A stretch of DNA of 21,210 nt from a virus (IMGVR_UViG_3300009548_000035:1-21210); one strand, 5' to 3'; counted from the stretch's first letter, positions 9,417 through 17,290 are shown. Translations and numbers: made by a program. Notes: a model not told the origin generated them from the letters alone.

Positions 9417-10493
9417 TTAGGCCTCCTCAAGGGAAAGACGATATATTTCACCATCATGCGCCGCTCCAAGGCGCTGGTAAAGAACGCCTGTTCGAGGCCC
9501 AGAACCTCGTGGACCAGCGCGAAAGAAAACCTCGCTTACGCCGCGTCGCCGCAACGGCGGCAGCGCAGCTCGTTGCAACTTCAAGCCGAGGCCAGGAAAT
9601 TCCGACGAAGCAAAAAACGCCGTGTGAATTGCGGATCGGATCGTCGTCGATTCAAGCGACGGACAGAGGATCGTCATGAGATAACCGAACATTCGTCCAT
9701 TGGATCGAGCCGTAACGATTTGCATGTCGTCACGTTGCTCGATTGCCCGCATGACTGGAATGTTCTTTTGCAGGAAAGAATCTGGAGATTCCCCGACGGC
9801 GCAGGAATGCTCGGCGAAAAGTCGCGCGCCATCGCGAAGAAAGACATCGAATCGTTCTTCTGCGATCGTAACGCCATTCGGGACCACGACCGGATGTCCC
9901 GCCATATCGGCGAGGATGACTTGCTTTGCTTGCGCCGCCAGTCTAGCCATTTGCGGCGCATAAGCACGGGCGTAGCGGACCATTGCCGGCATTGAGCACT
10001 GAATATTGATCGAAGCGAGAGAAGCCCACCATGCGCCATCGTAGGGCATTTGCAGGCAATGCTCGAAAAGACGAACGCAAGTTCTTTCGTCGGCCAATTC
10101 ATCAAATCGGATAGAAAGCGCATTCGTAACGCGACGTTCGATCTGATCAAGTTTCGCATCCAAGCGCATTATTTGCTCTGCCAACGCACGGCGATCGAAC
10201 GAAAAGACGCCCTGCATATCAAGCGCCATGACGCTATCGACAACTTCCGGAACAGGTCGCCGGACAACGGCGACGTGAAGATCGGAACGGTATTTCATCA
10301 CCAAGCGCCACCATGGCGCAGCGTTTGTTTCGACGGTTCCTGTGTAATTTTGCGAAAACCATGCCTTTACATCGTCGAGCGAACGCATATGGCGCAGTTC
10401 ATCATGGCCGCAATTCCATTCGCGATAACTTAGAAACCGTGACAGCCAAGCCGTCCGGCTTCTTGGTAGAGCGAACACGATGAATGGCCGCAC
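9417..10493 (-). CDS. Sulfotransferase-like / GNAT-like fusion protein, 358 aa
   Basis: Two halves can be seen. Residues 4-20 (FIVFALPRSRTAWLSRF) match the 5'-phosphosulfate-binding P-loop at the start of sulfotransferases (PRSGTTWL in the family). Residues ~74-90 (VAVVRRPVPEVVDSV) resemble the 3'-phosphate-binding R-x-P...S motif. The C-terminal ~120 residues look like a GNAT acyltransferase: a strand-rich start with GRMFGYLMTIL, then FPGLGLKLQRAALPPLRRRG in the position of the acetyl-CoA loop and helix, then RLGAAHDGEIYRLSL at the end. The typical R/Q-x-x-G-x-G/A signature is only approximate. The start is GTG with GGAG nine bases upstream. It lies between a second GNAT-like gene and the ejection genes. 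The target of either activity is unknown. Confidence 0.7.
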   Translation of the reverse strand: MRPFIVFALPRSRTAWLSRFLSYREWNCGHDELRHMRSLDDVKAWFSQNYTGTVETNAAPWWRLVMKYRSDLHVAVVRRPVPEVVDSVMALDMQGVFSFDRRALAEQIMRLDAKLDQIERRVTNALSIRFDELADERTCVRLFEHCLQMPYDGAWWASLASINIQCSMPAMVRYARAYAPQMARLAAQAKQVILADMAGHPVVVPNGVTIAEERFDVFLRDGARLFAEHSCAVGESPDSFLQKNIPVMRAIEQRDDMQIVTARSNGRMFGYLMTILCPSLESTTIRSAIHTAFFASSEFPGLGLKLQRAALPPLRRRGVSEVFFRAGPRGSGPRTGVLYQRLGAAHDGEIYRLSLEEA

Positions 10494-10496
10494 TGC

Positions 10497-11270
10497 TTAA
10501 TGCTCCGTTTTTGAAGCGAGCGAGAAAATAAAGAAATGACTGCCGTGCAATTCCAACACGCAATCGCCGATGTCGATCATCAATGGTTCTCGATTGACGA
10601 TTGCAATCGGGCTTCGGTTCGCCATTGCCGCCCACCGATTATAGAAAACCGCGCCCTTGTCGGGCTGTCCGCATCGGATCATCTCGACGGCGCAACCGAC
10701 AAAACGGTCTCCGGCCTCGTCAACGTCGCGAACCGCGCGCGGCGCGCTGAGACGTTCATACTCCGCATCGATGCCGGTCCGATAGGACGCGCCGATCTCC
10801 GTCATTTCTCGTGCGGCGAGCATCCAATCCTGAATGACGAGCGAATAGATATCGGCGTAGATGATCTCGCCGTCCATAATCCAGCCGCGCTCGGCGCGAA
10901 ATTGAAACTTGGCTCCGATCGCTTCGACAAGCGCTTTGGCCGCGTCGAAACCTTTTGGCGCCCGAATGAGAATTTCGACGGCTTCGGTATGCGTAAAAGC
11001 CCATGCCAAGGCGGCACGAGCCATCTCTACGGTCCATGCTCCACGACCCCGCGGAAGCGCCTGGACATGAGCCTCGTAAATTCCCGGCTGCTGCTGATCG
11101 AGAATGACCCCTCCCCATTGTCCAAGCAGCGCAACATTGCGATCATCGGCAAGAGGAAGCGTTAGATCAAGCGGCCCTTCGCTTTGACCATGCACGAATG
11201 GATAGATCGACGGATCATTGATGATCTCGTTAATCCTGACCGCATCCGTCGCCCTGACGAGGCTGATCAT
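10497..11270 (-). CDS. GNAT-fold (acyltransferase-like) phage protein, 257 aa
   Basis: The N-terminal half fits a GNAT acyltransferase: an opening MISLVRATDAVRINEIINDP, strand GGVILDQQQPGIYEAHVQAL, then PRGRGAWTVEMARAALAWAF (acetyl-CoA loop plus helix, with R-G-R-G), strand VEILIRAPKGFDAAKALVEA, and GAKFQFRAERGWI. Proteins of this look are frequent in podovirus late operons near the tail-hub genes. The C-terminal ~120 residues (from IQDWMLAAREM) are less familiar and include a Cys-containing beta-rich end. The ATG overlaps the preceding stop as ATGA. Whether it is an active enzyme or a structural use of the fold cannot be decided from sequence. Confidence 0.7.
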   Translation of the reverse strand: MISLVRATDAVRINEIINDPSIYPFVHGQSEGPLDLTLPLADDRNVALLGQWGGVILDQQQPGIYEAHVQALPRGRGAWTVEMARAALAWAFTHTEAVEILIRAPKGFDAAKALVEAIGAKFQFRAERGWIMDGEIIYADIYSLVIQDWMLAAREMTEIGASYRTGIDAEYERLSAPRAVRDVDEAGDRFVGCAVEMIRCGQPDKGAVFYNRWAAMANRSPIAIVNREPLMIDIGDCVLELHGSHFFIFSLASKTEH

Positions 11271-11581
11271 TTATTCCCCCATCCCACTTTAAGTCCGGAA
11301 GAAGATTCCTTAACCCAAAGCGTTTGTCCGGAACCGCCATTCGTATTCACATAGAGATCGCCGATGTTACCAGCAACACGGCCGTTTGGCGAGCCAGAAC
11401 CGGCACTTATCGTCACGCCGTTTCCTAACACATTTTGCGATACTCCGCTCGCTGTCGTGCCGTTGATCGCCGCGCAGATGTTTGTCAGAAAGCGAAACGC
11501 CTGCGCGGTCAAGACGAGCGATTGCGCGGCGCCGGCTTGGACGAAAGCAATCGTGGCGTTCGGAGGAATGATCGCAGCCAT
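11267..11581 (-). CDS. Small structural protein, fibre-tip-like, 104 aa
   Basis: The N-terminal half (IPPNATIAFVQAGAAQSLVL, then a helix AFRFLTNICAAING) is followed by a beta-type C-terminus with GSPNGRVAGNIGDLYVNTNG and TLWVKESSSGLKVGW. The G-x-x-GDLY...-LWVKE...GW pattern recurs at the ends of many phage tail and fibre proteins. It directly follows the gp10-like hub gene, sharing one base (TAATG), and overlaps the next ATG by four bases. This is the slot of the P22 tail needle gp26, but the protein is less than half that length and lacks an extended coiled coil, so identity with the needle is not supported. Confidence 0.7.
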   Translation of the reverse strand: MAAIIPPNATIAFVQAGAAQSLVLTAQAFRFLTNICAAINGTTASGVSQNVLGNGVTISAGSGSPNGRVAGNIGDLYVNTNGGSGQTLWVKESSSGLKVGWGNK

Positions 11582-13518
11582 TAAACCTCCTCCAAATCGG
11601 CCGTGATGAATGTATCGATGAAATTTCTCGGGACGGGATCGGAAATCGTGACCCTAAACCGCCAATCCCGCGCCTTCCCCATTTTCTTCCAAATCAAGCG
11701 CGTCGCATAAGCGCCGATCGCTCCCAAGCTTTGCCACATCTGGAAAAGTCCATAGGTGCGTCCTTGATCGCGCGAGACCTGCAGCATGACCTGTGGATTT
11801 GCTCCTTGTCCCGTTTGAAGCCCGACGCCAGTCTCCATGTTGATTTCCAACTTCGAAATGAACACCCGTTTTCGGTCCTTGTGAACCGGCGGCGAATCCA
11901 TCAATCCGATCATCGGCGAGCCGAACTCGGTGTACGTCGTATCCGAGAGATAGCCGATCTGGCCGCTCATAGAATCTCCAATCAAGGTCTGTTCGTTGAA
12001 TACGACCGAACAATTTCCTCGCCAGCGTCCAGAAAACGGCGTCGCGGCGACATAGGAAACACGCTCATGCCATAGATTTGACGCAATATCGAATATCCAA
12101 GTCGCATTGGCGCTTGGGAAGGTAACGACAATGAATTTATGTCCACCAAATGTATATGAGAATACGTTAGCGTCTGAAATCAATAGATACGTCGCCCATG
12201 TCTTTTCTATTGCAAACGTGCTCATCCGCCTCAATAGCACTCCGTCCAAGCGATATAATATCAAATCGTTACCAAGAAAGAATACGGCATTGTCTTCCTT
12301 GACTATTGCCAATGACGCCGCGCATCCTCTCTCGATCGTCGCACCGTCATAACGTGAAAACGGATCGTTGTTCGCTCCGGTATCGTACCATGTTTCGATC
12401 GATCTCTGCTTAAATATCAACAAGTTTTCCTGTTGATTGACTGTAGCCAGCACATAACTGGAATCGACCTCGGCTGTGTTATAGTCCAAGGCGTTATATG
12501 TGGTTCCGTCAAGAATGGCGGAATAAAACCATTGATTTGTACCAGCCCAATCTAAGACGAAATATTCGTCATAGAACGTTACCGTATTGGCAGCGTTGAA
12601 ATTTGCGTTCTCAGAGATGTTTGTAAACCCAAGAGGAGGACCACCCCACGTCATCGTAAATTCCGCGCCGTTTCCAACTCCCGTCGTCGAAATCTCATTT
12701 GCCGGATTAGGAGGCGTCTCGCTATATTGTCCCGCCGTGCTGATATCCACGCTTTCAATCGCCCCATTGCCCACTGCCGTGACCTCGAGGACTAATTGCG
12801 TCGTCGAGGTTCCTCCAGCAATTGGGATGGTGTCGCCGACTTGATAGTTGGCCCCCCCGAAGACGAGCGCCGCTGTCGAGGCAACGTAGGGGCTTGTCGA
12901 ACCCCATGTAATATCAAAAATTGCTCCGCTGCCTTGCCCGGACGTGCTTGCTTGACTGACTGGATTAGAGGGGAGCACCGTATAAGAACCGGCGACATAA
13001 ATTGCAATTTCCGAAATGGGGGCAAGAACGCTATCGACTTGCAGGATCGCGGCGGTCGAGTAGATTCCCCCTCCGATCGTCACTTGATCGCCAACCGCAA
13101 AATCGCTTCCGCCATTTACTGGAACGGCGGCCGTTGCGTAAAATGTCGATTTCGGCGCATAAACCCATCCTCCGACGCCATTGACAATCTCGACCTGGAA
13201 TCCATTATTGGCCATCGACACGACGCCAAAGCCCTCTATGCCAGTACCCAGACGCGTGACGATGCCAGCGACGCTAACCGAATACAGTGCATTTCCCGAA
13301 ACAACGTAAAGCACGTTGTTCATTACGTTGGCGCCGCGGATTGGACCGTTGCCGACGGTCACCCATGGTAGAATTCCAGGGCTGGCCAAAACCGAAATTG
13401 TGTCTTTGGCGTCCTGTGGTTCGCGCTCAGCATAATAATTGACGCATCGTTGCGATGAAACTGGGAGCGCATCGAGCTTATAGCTCTGCGTCGCCCAAGG
13501 AATGCGAATCGGGTCCAT
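11581..13518 (-). CDS. P22 gp10-like tail hub / DNA-stabilisation protein with duplicated insert, 645 aa
   Basis: The N-terminal ~120 residues follow the gp10 family pattern: QRCVNYYAE, LASPGILPWVTVGNGPIRGA, LYVVSGNALYSV and VSMANNGFQVEIV. The core resumes near residue 297 with TVTFYDEYFVLDWAGTNQWF, ALDYNTAEVDSSYVL, SIETWYDTGANNDPF and GATIERGCAASLAIV, all typical of gp10. Between them (~122-294) is an insert built from two similar ~70-residue beta-rich units. The family seals the portal after DNA packaging and forms the hub that carries the fibres. It follows the gp4-like gene with a three-base gap, as in P22. The start ATG is preceded by codons of the adaptor's end and is supported by the conserved N-terminus. 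Confidence 0.9.
   Translation of the reverse strand: MDPIRIPWATQSYKLDALPVSSQRCVNYYAEREPQDAKDTISVLASPGILPWVTVGNGPIRGANVMNNVLYVVSGNALYSVSVAGIVTRLGTGIEGFGVVSMANNGFQVEIVNGVGGWVYAPKSTFYATAAVPVNGGSDFAVGDQVTIGGGIYSTAAILQVDSVLAPISEIAIYVAGSYTVLPSNPVSQASTSGQGSGAIFDITWGSTSPYVASTAALVFGGANYQVGDTIPIAGGTSTTQLVLEVTAVGNGAIESVDISTAGQYSETPPNPANEISTTGVGNGAEFTMTWGGPPLGFTNISENANFNAANTVTFYDEYFVLDWAGTNQWFYSAILDGTTYNALDYNTAEVDSSYVLATVNQQENLLIFKQRSIETWYDTGANNDPFSRYDGATIERGCAASLAIVKEDNAVFFLGNDLILYRLDGVLLRRMSTFAIEKTWATYLLISDANVFSYTFGGHKFIVVTFPSANATWIFDIASNLWHERVSYVAATPFSGRWRGNCSVVFNEQTLIGDSMSGQIGYLSDTTYTEFGSPMIGLMDSPPVHKDRKRVFISKLEINMETGVGLQTGQGANPQVMLQVSRDQGRTYGLFQMWQSLGAIGAYATRLIWKKMGKARDWRFRVTISDPVPRNFIDTFITADLEEV
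12643..12849 (-). repeat. Second unit of tandem beta-rich repeat inside gp10-like gene
   Basis: Codes for residues ~224-292, with NYQVGDTIPIAGG at the start, VTAVGNGAIESVDISTAGQY in the middle and NGAEFTMTWGG at the end. It aligns by eye with the preceding unit (FAVGDQVTIGGG, VAGSYTVLPSNP, SGAIFDITWG). The order of motifs is the same: VGD..-.I.GG, a V-x-x-V strand, an AG.Y...P.NP turn, and GxGA.F.-TWG. Confidence 0.65.
12901..13104 (-). repeat. First unit of tandem beta-rich repeat inside gp10-like gene
   Basis: Codes for residues ~139-206. Shared landmarks with the second unit are VGDQVTIGGG, the SEIAIYVAGSYTVLPSNPVS stretch and GQGSGAIFDITWG. Both units interrupt the otherwise recognisable gp10-type sequence, so the pair is an insertion plus duplication rather than part of the core fold. 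Confidence 0.65.
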
Positions 13519-13521
13519 GCC

Positions 13522-14484
13522 CTATCGCCCCGTCTGATCAAAATTGACGCCGAAATATACGCTCTCGGGCTCGCGGTCCCATCCCTGGACGATCTCCAAC
13601 GATTTTGCCGCCTTTGCCGCAATGACGCCCATGCGCTGCTGGCCAACGCCATATTCTGGAGCAAGTTCCTCAGCCAGATTCCAAGCAAGCGCGTTAAGCC
13701 ACTCCTGGGGAAAATCCGGCGTATCGCTCGCGTTGGCAAAATCGAGCAAAGCCGTTTGCGCCGTGAATTTCATTGCACTGAGAGAATCGGGCGGCGCTGG
13801 CCATAGCCAATTTTTGCCAATCGCCAATTGCGGGTCATAGAAATATTGCGTGATCGTTCCCGTCGAAAGCTTGTCAGGCAAGTCTCGATAATCGAGACGA
13901 GCCATGCGAATCAACGGCGTCTCGATCCCAGAGGAAAGATAAAATCGTCTCGCGTCCATAATGCGCAATGGGCGCGTGAATTTATAGGCTGGCGCGTAAT
14001 CGACGACGATCGAACCGACATTGACCGGAGAGGGCAATCCTGTCGCAATCGTGACCGCGCCTCCCGATGGGGGCGCCGTAACCGTCGTCCAAAACAGCGC
14101 GTTCGTGTACAGCAAAATCCCGATATTGTCGCCGCTGTTGATCCCGGCCGTAGAAGCGAGTGGGATCGAAGTTGCCGCGGCAAGCGCGTTGGCCGAAAGC
14201 GATGTCTGCACCCAATTCGCATCGGTGCAGCTAAAATCAGTGTTTGTCCCGCCAAGCGAATATGAAATTTGATTAGGCTGCGTGAACAGAACCCCCTCGG
14301 TTTCCGTCCAAAGATGCAACCCCGTCGCTTGCCATTCCGCCACCATAGCATTGAGCGCATCAAAGGCGTCGCTGTATTCCTGTGCGCCAGGCGTCTCGCC
14401 GGATTGGATAGCAATGCATTGGCGCAACGCGCGCCGGATGATCGTATCGACCGTGGGAGAGTATGTGCTGGACGCGATGCTCAT
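13522..14484 (-). CDS. P22 gp4-like head-to-tail adaptor protein, 320 aa
   Basis: The first ~70 residues fit the gp4 / head-completion adaptor family: TVDTIIRRALRQCIAIQSGE, then YSDAFDALNAMVAEWQATGL, a helical layout that docks on the portal ring. The middle is beta-rich (~85-160). The C-terminal part has IRMARLDYRDLPDK, YFYDPQL, LWPAPPD and LNALAWNLAEELAPEYGV, features seen in longer adaptor proteins of podoviruses infecting proteobacteria. The order adaptor then gp10-like hub is that of P22. Its ATG overlaps the preceding stop by four bases. P22 gp4 also has peptidoglycan hydrolase activity; nothing here shows that directly. Confidence 0.82.
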   Translation of the reverse strand: MSIASSTYSPTVDTIIRRALRQCIAIQSGETPGAQEYSDAFDALNAMVAEWQATGLHLWTETEGVLFTQPNQISYSLGGTNTDFSCTDANWVQTSLSANALAAATSIPLASTAGINSGDNIGILLYTNALFWTTVTAPPSGGAVTIATGLPSPVNVGSIVVDYAPAYKFTRPLRIMDARRFYLSSGIETPLIRMARLDYRDLPDKLSTGTITQYFYDPQLAIGKNWLWPAPPDSLSAMKFTAQTALLDFANASDTPDFPQEWLNALAWNLAEELAPEYGVGQQRMGVIAAKAAKSLEIVQGWDREPESVYFGVNFDQTGR

Positions 14485-15002
14485 GATACCCCGCCTCCAG
14501 GATAAGACTGAGGTTGAACGCCAGCGTATGCGGTATTGGTCACAAGCGCTCCATTTGCTGCCGGCTGCGGCAATGGCTGGGCAATGCCCAAAGCGTCGAC
14601 GAGGAGAAAATCTTGATTGAAATCGGGGCTGTAATCCCCTCCTACCGCGACAACTGCGACAAAGAAGTTTGATCCGTCTTCAAGAATGATGGTCAGAACA
14701 TTTCCGACCGCGACTGGAATCCAAGTCGCGGGATATATCGTTGTCGATTGAATAGGAGCCGACACGGCTAACGTCGTACTGTAGCCAAGAAATATGTTGG
14801 TCTGCCGAGGCCGCGGTTCCGGAACCGTCTGGTCATCACGACGACCACGCACGAAGTCTTGTGCATTTCGCGGTTCCCATGACTTCGTCCGAACGAAATA
14901 TCCTTGCCACGTCTTTTTCGTCGCTTCGGCGCGTTCCGGAAAACCCGTCAAATCGTCTACACGATAGAACGATCCCGGCTTATAGCGTAGTTTCGTTCCC
15001 AT
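14481..15002 (-). CDS. Conserved phage structural-type protein, 173 aa
   Basis: No enzymatic domain is recognised. The N-terminus reads as a short module often seen beside podovirus adaptor genes: KPGSFYRVDDLTGF, KTWQGYFVRTKSWEPRNAQD and FVRGRRDDQTVPEPRP, rich in Arg and aromatic residues. Residues ~70-150 are beta-rich (TIYPATWIPVAVGNVLTIIL, then SNFFVAVVAVGGDY). The C-terminus is Pro/Gln/Gly-rich. It lies immediately upstream of the gp4-like adaptor and overlaps its ATG, suggesting a neck or head-surface role. The AGGTGG before the ATG fits the chosen start. Confidence 0.7.
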   Translation of the reverse strand: MGTKLRYKPGSFYRVDDLTGFPERAEATKKTWQGYFVRTKSWEPRNAQDFVRGRRDDQTVPEPRPRQTNIFLGYSTTLAVSAPIQSTTIYPATWIPVAVGNVLTIILEDGSNFFVAVVAVGGDYSPDFNQDFLLVDALGIAQPLPQPAANGALVTNTAYAGVQPQSYPGGGVS

Positions 15003-15027
15003 GGCCCACCTGAAATAAGCCCAATAA

Positions 15028-15420
15028 TTATTTGAACGAAACCGTCATGTCGCTGCCGTTTGCCGTTCCGGTGATGATCGTCAGTCCATTGACGAATCCA
15101 ATATCGAAAATCTCGCATCCCGGCACGGCAATTCCTGTCGTCAGCGGCACGGCGATAACAGTTCCCGACCCCGTCGCGTTGTCGTAAACCGTCGTTACGT
15201 TCGACGCGGTCGATGGGCCATTATAGCATATCGAATGCAGCCAGCCGGCGCTCGCCTTGATCACAAACGTCGCCGCCGTTCCCGCCGCGATGTGGGAATA
15301 GGAGTAGCCCCCGCTCGCCGCCGCTTGCGGGGATACAGGATTGAGCGCCTGCGCAAAAGCCAGCGCTGGCGCGAGAACAAACGCCAGCGCCGAGACCGCG
15401 CGAAGAGCGAGCGATTTCAT
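15028..15420 (-). CDS. Small protein with Sec signal peptide, phage structural-like, 130 aa
   Basis: The N-terminus MKSLALRAVSALAFVLAPAL-AFAQA is a classic signal peptide: Lys/Arg n-region, hydrophobic core and an A-x-A cleavage site near residue 23-24. The mature ~105 residues are beta-rich with two Cys (SICYNG, VPGCEIF), and end in GLTIITGTANGSDMTVSFK, a pattern like that of small phage head or fibre accessory proteins. The ATG has AGGGAG upstream and follows the 128-aa gene by three bases. Either it is exported to the periplasm or the signal sequence is used in another way in assembly. Function unknown. Confidence 0.75.
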   Translation of the reverse strand: MKSLALRAVSALAFVLAPALAFAQALNPVSPQAAASGGYSYSHIAAGTAATFVIKASAGWLHSICYNGPSTASNVTTVYDNATGSGTVIAVPLTTGIAVPGCEIFDIGFVNGLTIITGTANGSDMTVSFK

Positions 15421-15423
15421 TGA

Positions 15424-15810
15424 TCAAACTCCCTTGATCAAATCGAGCGTGATCGTGCATCCCGATCCGTTGACCTGACCGCTCGTGGTCATGGTGATAT
15501 TGCCCGTCGGCGTCACCGCGTTGTTCGGAAAGCCGCCCGCATAATCGTCGGTAAAATCGAGAATATCCATGCCCTGCCCGATATAGGCGATATCGCCCGG
15601 CGTAGCGCCCGCCCATTGCAGACGCACATACATATTGAGGATCGAGTATTTGATCCTCCTGATTTTCATGTGGGCGCCCGGCTTGGGCGTCAGAGCCGAA
15701 GCCGTCAAGATGACATAGGCCGACAGGCCGGTGCCGTCGGAAACGTCCACCACCTTCAATTGGCAATTGCGGGCGCCGTCGTAGAGCGAAATCGACACAG
15801 CGTCGGCCAT
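15424..15810 (-). CDS. Small beta-rich phage protein, 128 aa
   Basis: I do not recognise a named family. The chain is beta-rich and Gly/Thr/Asp-rich: VSISLYDGARNCQLKVVDVS, AYVILTASALTPKPGAHMKI and YVRLQWAGATPGDIAYIGQG, ending NITMTTSGQVNGSGCTITLD. It has no signal peptide, unlike its downstream neighbour, and two Cys residues. A strong GGAGG lies five bases before the ATG. It sits between the long beta-rich protein and the signal-peptide protein, all three placed after the capsid gene, so a head-surface or decoration role is a reasonable guess. Confidence 0.7.
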   Translation of the reverse strand: MADAVSISLYDGARNCQLKVVDVSDGTGLSAYVILTASALTPKPGAHMKIRRIKYSILNMYVRLQWAGATPGDIAYIGQGMDILDFTDDYAGGFPNNAVTPTGNITMTTSGQVNGSGCTITLDLIKGV

Positions 15811-15830
15811 AAGAGCCTCCTATCGAGAAC

Positions 15831-15854
15831 GGCGCGCCCTTTCCAGAGCGCGCC
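15831..15854. other. GC-rich inverted repeat (hairpin) between two late genes
   Basis: GGCGCGC (15831-15837) pairs with GCGCGCC (15848-15854) around a 10-nt loop, in the ~54-bp gap between the 469-aa and 128-aa genes. There is no T-run after it in the transcribed (minus) direction, so it is at best a weak or factor-dependent terminator or an mRNA-stabilising hairpin. Confidence 0.4.
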
Positions 15855-15864
15855 AGAGAGGCCA

Positions 15865-17274
15865 TTACGAAACCGTGATGCCCGGCCCCATGGCGCGATA
15901 TTTGATGTAATGGCTCCATGTTCCCGTAGTCGTCGGGCCCGAACCTACCGTGATCTTGATAGTGCCGGGGGGAATGATGACGGCTGATCCCGCTACCGTC
16001 GAGGCAAGCAACTGAGTGCCGCTGGCGCTGTAAACCGCCTGCGCCGCCGAACCGGTACCGGCATAGGTGACGGTGGCATTGACTGGTGCGCTAGCAACCG
16101 AAGCGGACGCCGTCGAGATCGGGACCGCGGAAAGACCCGTCGGCGTCGTCGTATAAAGCAGCGTCGCCGCCGTAGCGTCACCGCCAGTCGTACACATCGA
16201 GCAGATATAAAGCAGCTCGATCGGGCCACCCGCAATCGTAAAGATCGTGGTTCCCGTCGCAAGAACGCCTGTCACCGAGGAAATAGCGCATCGATCAGCG
16301 GTATCCAAGATACCCTTGACCATCGCCACAAGCGACGCCGTGCTGCTCGGCGTGAAGAGTTCGGTGTCGGTCTTATTGCCGATAACGTCGCGCTCGGTCG
16401 CGTTCGTCGTTGCATTTGCGGTCGGTACGTTCAATGCGGCCGGCAAGATCGCCGCCACAGCCGACCCGGAACCACCCGAGAAGGGATAACCGCCGACGCC
16501 ATCGAAGCCATCGACAAACCACGTCGAGCCTGCGATCGTATCGACGACATCGTGTGACAGCGCTCCAGTGTAGTTGTAAAAATAGCCCTGGACCTGGATA
16601 TTAACGCAAGCCGTCGTTGCAAAATCGACGACCGCCGTGGCCCACGCACCATAGGCATTCACGGTGATGTTGCCGTTGACAACACCCGTGAGGATGATCA
16701 TCGACGTTCCAAGCACCGACGCGGTAAAGCCGACGTGGTCGATGTTGAGCGTCAGATTGGCCGCAGCCGAAGTCGCTACGACATCCGACAACAGCCCGAC
16801 CGTCGCGGAAGTATCGTAAATCGTCACGTCGATCGAGACGTTTGCCGCCGTGACCGAGAAAAACGTGACCTGGCTCGCGATGTTGCAAATCGCATTGACG
16901 TTGCCGCCAATGACGGTATTTGCCGCCGAAATGAGGAAGGTCGCCGCAGTCGAGGTTGTCGAGGTGAACGTCGGCGCGGTCTTGCCTTCGCCAAGTCCCC
17001 AGAACGTCAACCCGTTATTGTTGACCGTAATGCTTCCGGCGGCCGTAATCTTTTCCGCGTGGCCGGCCATCCATACGATAACATCGCCAGCGGACGCCAA
17101 AACAATCGCTCGCGCCGTCGTCGCGAGCGGCTGGGCAAAGCTTCCCGCGTTTCCATCGAGGCCAGTGTTGGAGTTAACAAACCAGACCCTTCCGCTCGTC
17201 GGCGGAATGCTCGCCATCCCCATCGTCGGGACACCAAAGCTCGTAATGCCGAATGGAAAATTGGTGAAACCCAT
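15865..17274 (-). CDS. Long repetitive beta-rich virion-type protein, 469 aa
   Basis: The N-terminus (SGRVWFVNSNTGLDGNAGSF, then AQPLATTARAIVLASAGDVI) has the start-of-beta-helix look: a 'wfV-s..G.dgn.Gs...P..T...A...a..gD.I' pattern shared with pectate-lyase-like and phage beta-helix proteins. Residues ~75-250 continue with short Thr/Val/Asn-rich strand repeats (ITVNNNGLTFWGLGEG, NLTLNIDHVGFTASVL, NGNITVNAYGAW), consistent with helix coils. The C-terminal ~180 residues are Ala/Thr/Ser-rich and end IKYRAMGPGITVS. No catalytic triad was seen. AGGAGA is seven bases before the ATG. It follows the major capsid gene, so a capsid-surface protein is likely, but a fibre or spike is possible. Confidence 0.75.
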   Translation of the reverse strand: MGFTNFPFGITSFGVPTMGMASIPPTSGRVWFVNSNTGLDGNAGSFAQPLATTARAIVLASAGDVIVWMAGHAEKITAAGSITVNNNGLTFWGLGEGKTAPTFTSTTSTAATFLISAANTVIGGNVNAICNIASQVTFFSVTAANVSIDVTIYDTSATVGLLSDVVATSAAANLTLNIDHVGFTASVLGTSMIILTGVVNGNITVNAYGAWATAVVDFATTACVNIQVQGYFYNYTGALSHDVVDTIAGSTWFVDGFDGVGGYPFSGGSGSAVAAILPAALNVPTANATTNATERDVIGNKTDTELFTPSSTASLVAMVKGILDTADRCAISSVTGVLATGTTIFTIAGGPIELLYICSMCTTGGDATAATLLYTTTPTGLSAVPISTASASVASAPVNATVTYAGTGSAAQAVYSASGTQLLASTVAGSAVIIPPGTIKITVGSGPTTTGTWSHYIKYRAMGPGITVS

Positions 17275-17290
17275 TGCCGTCTCTCCTATG

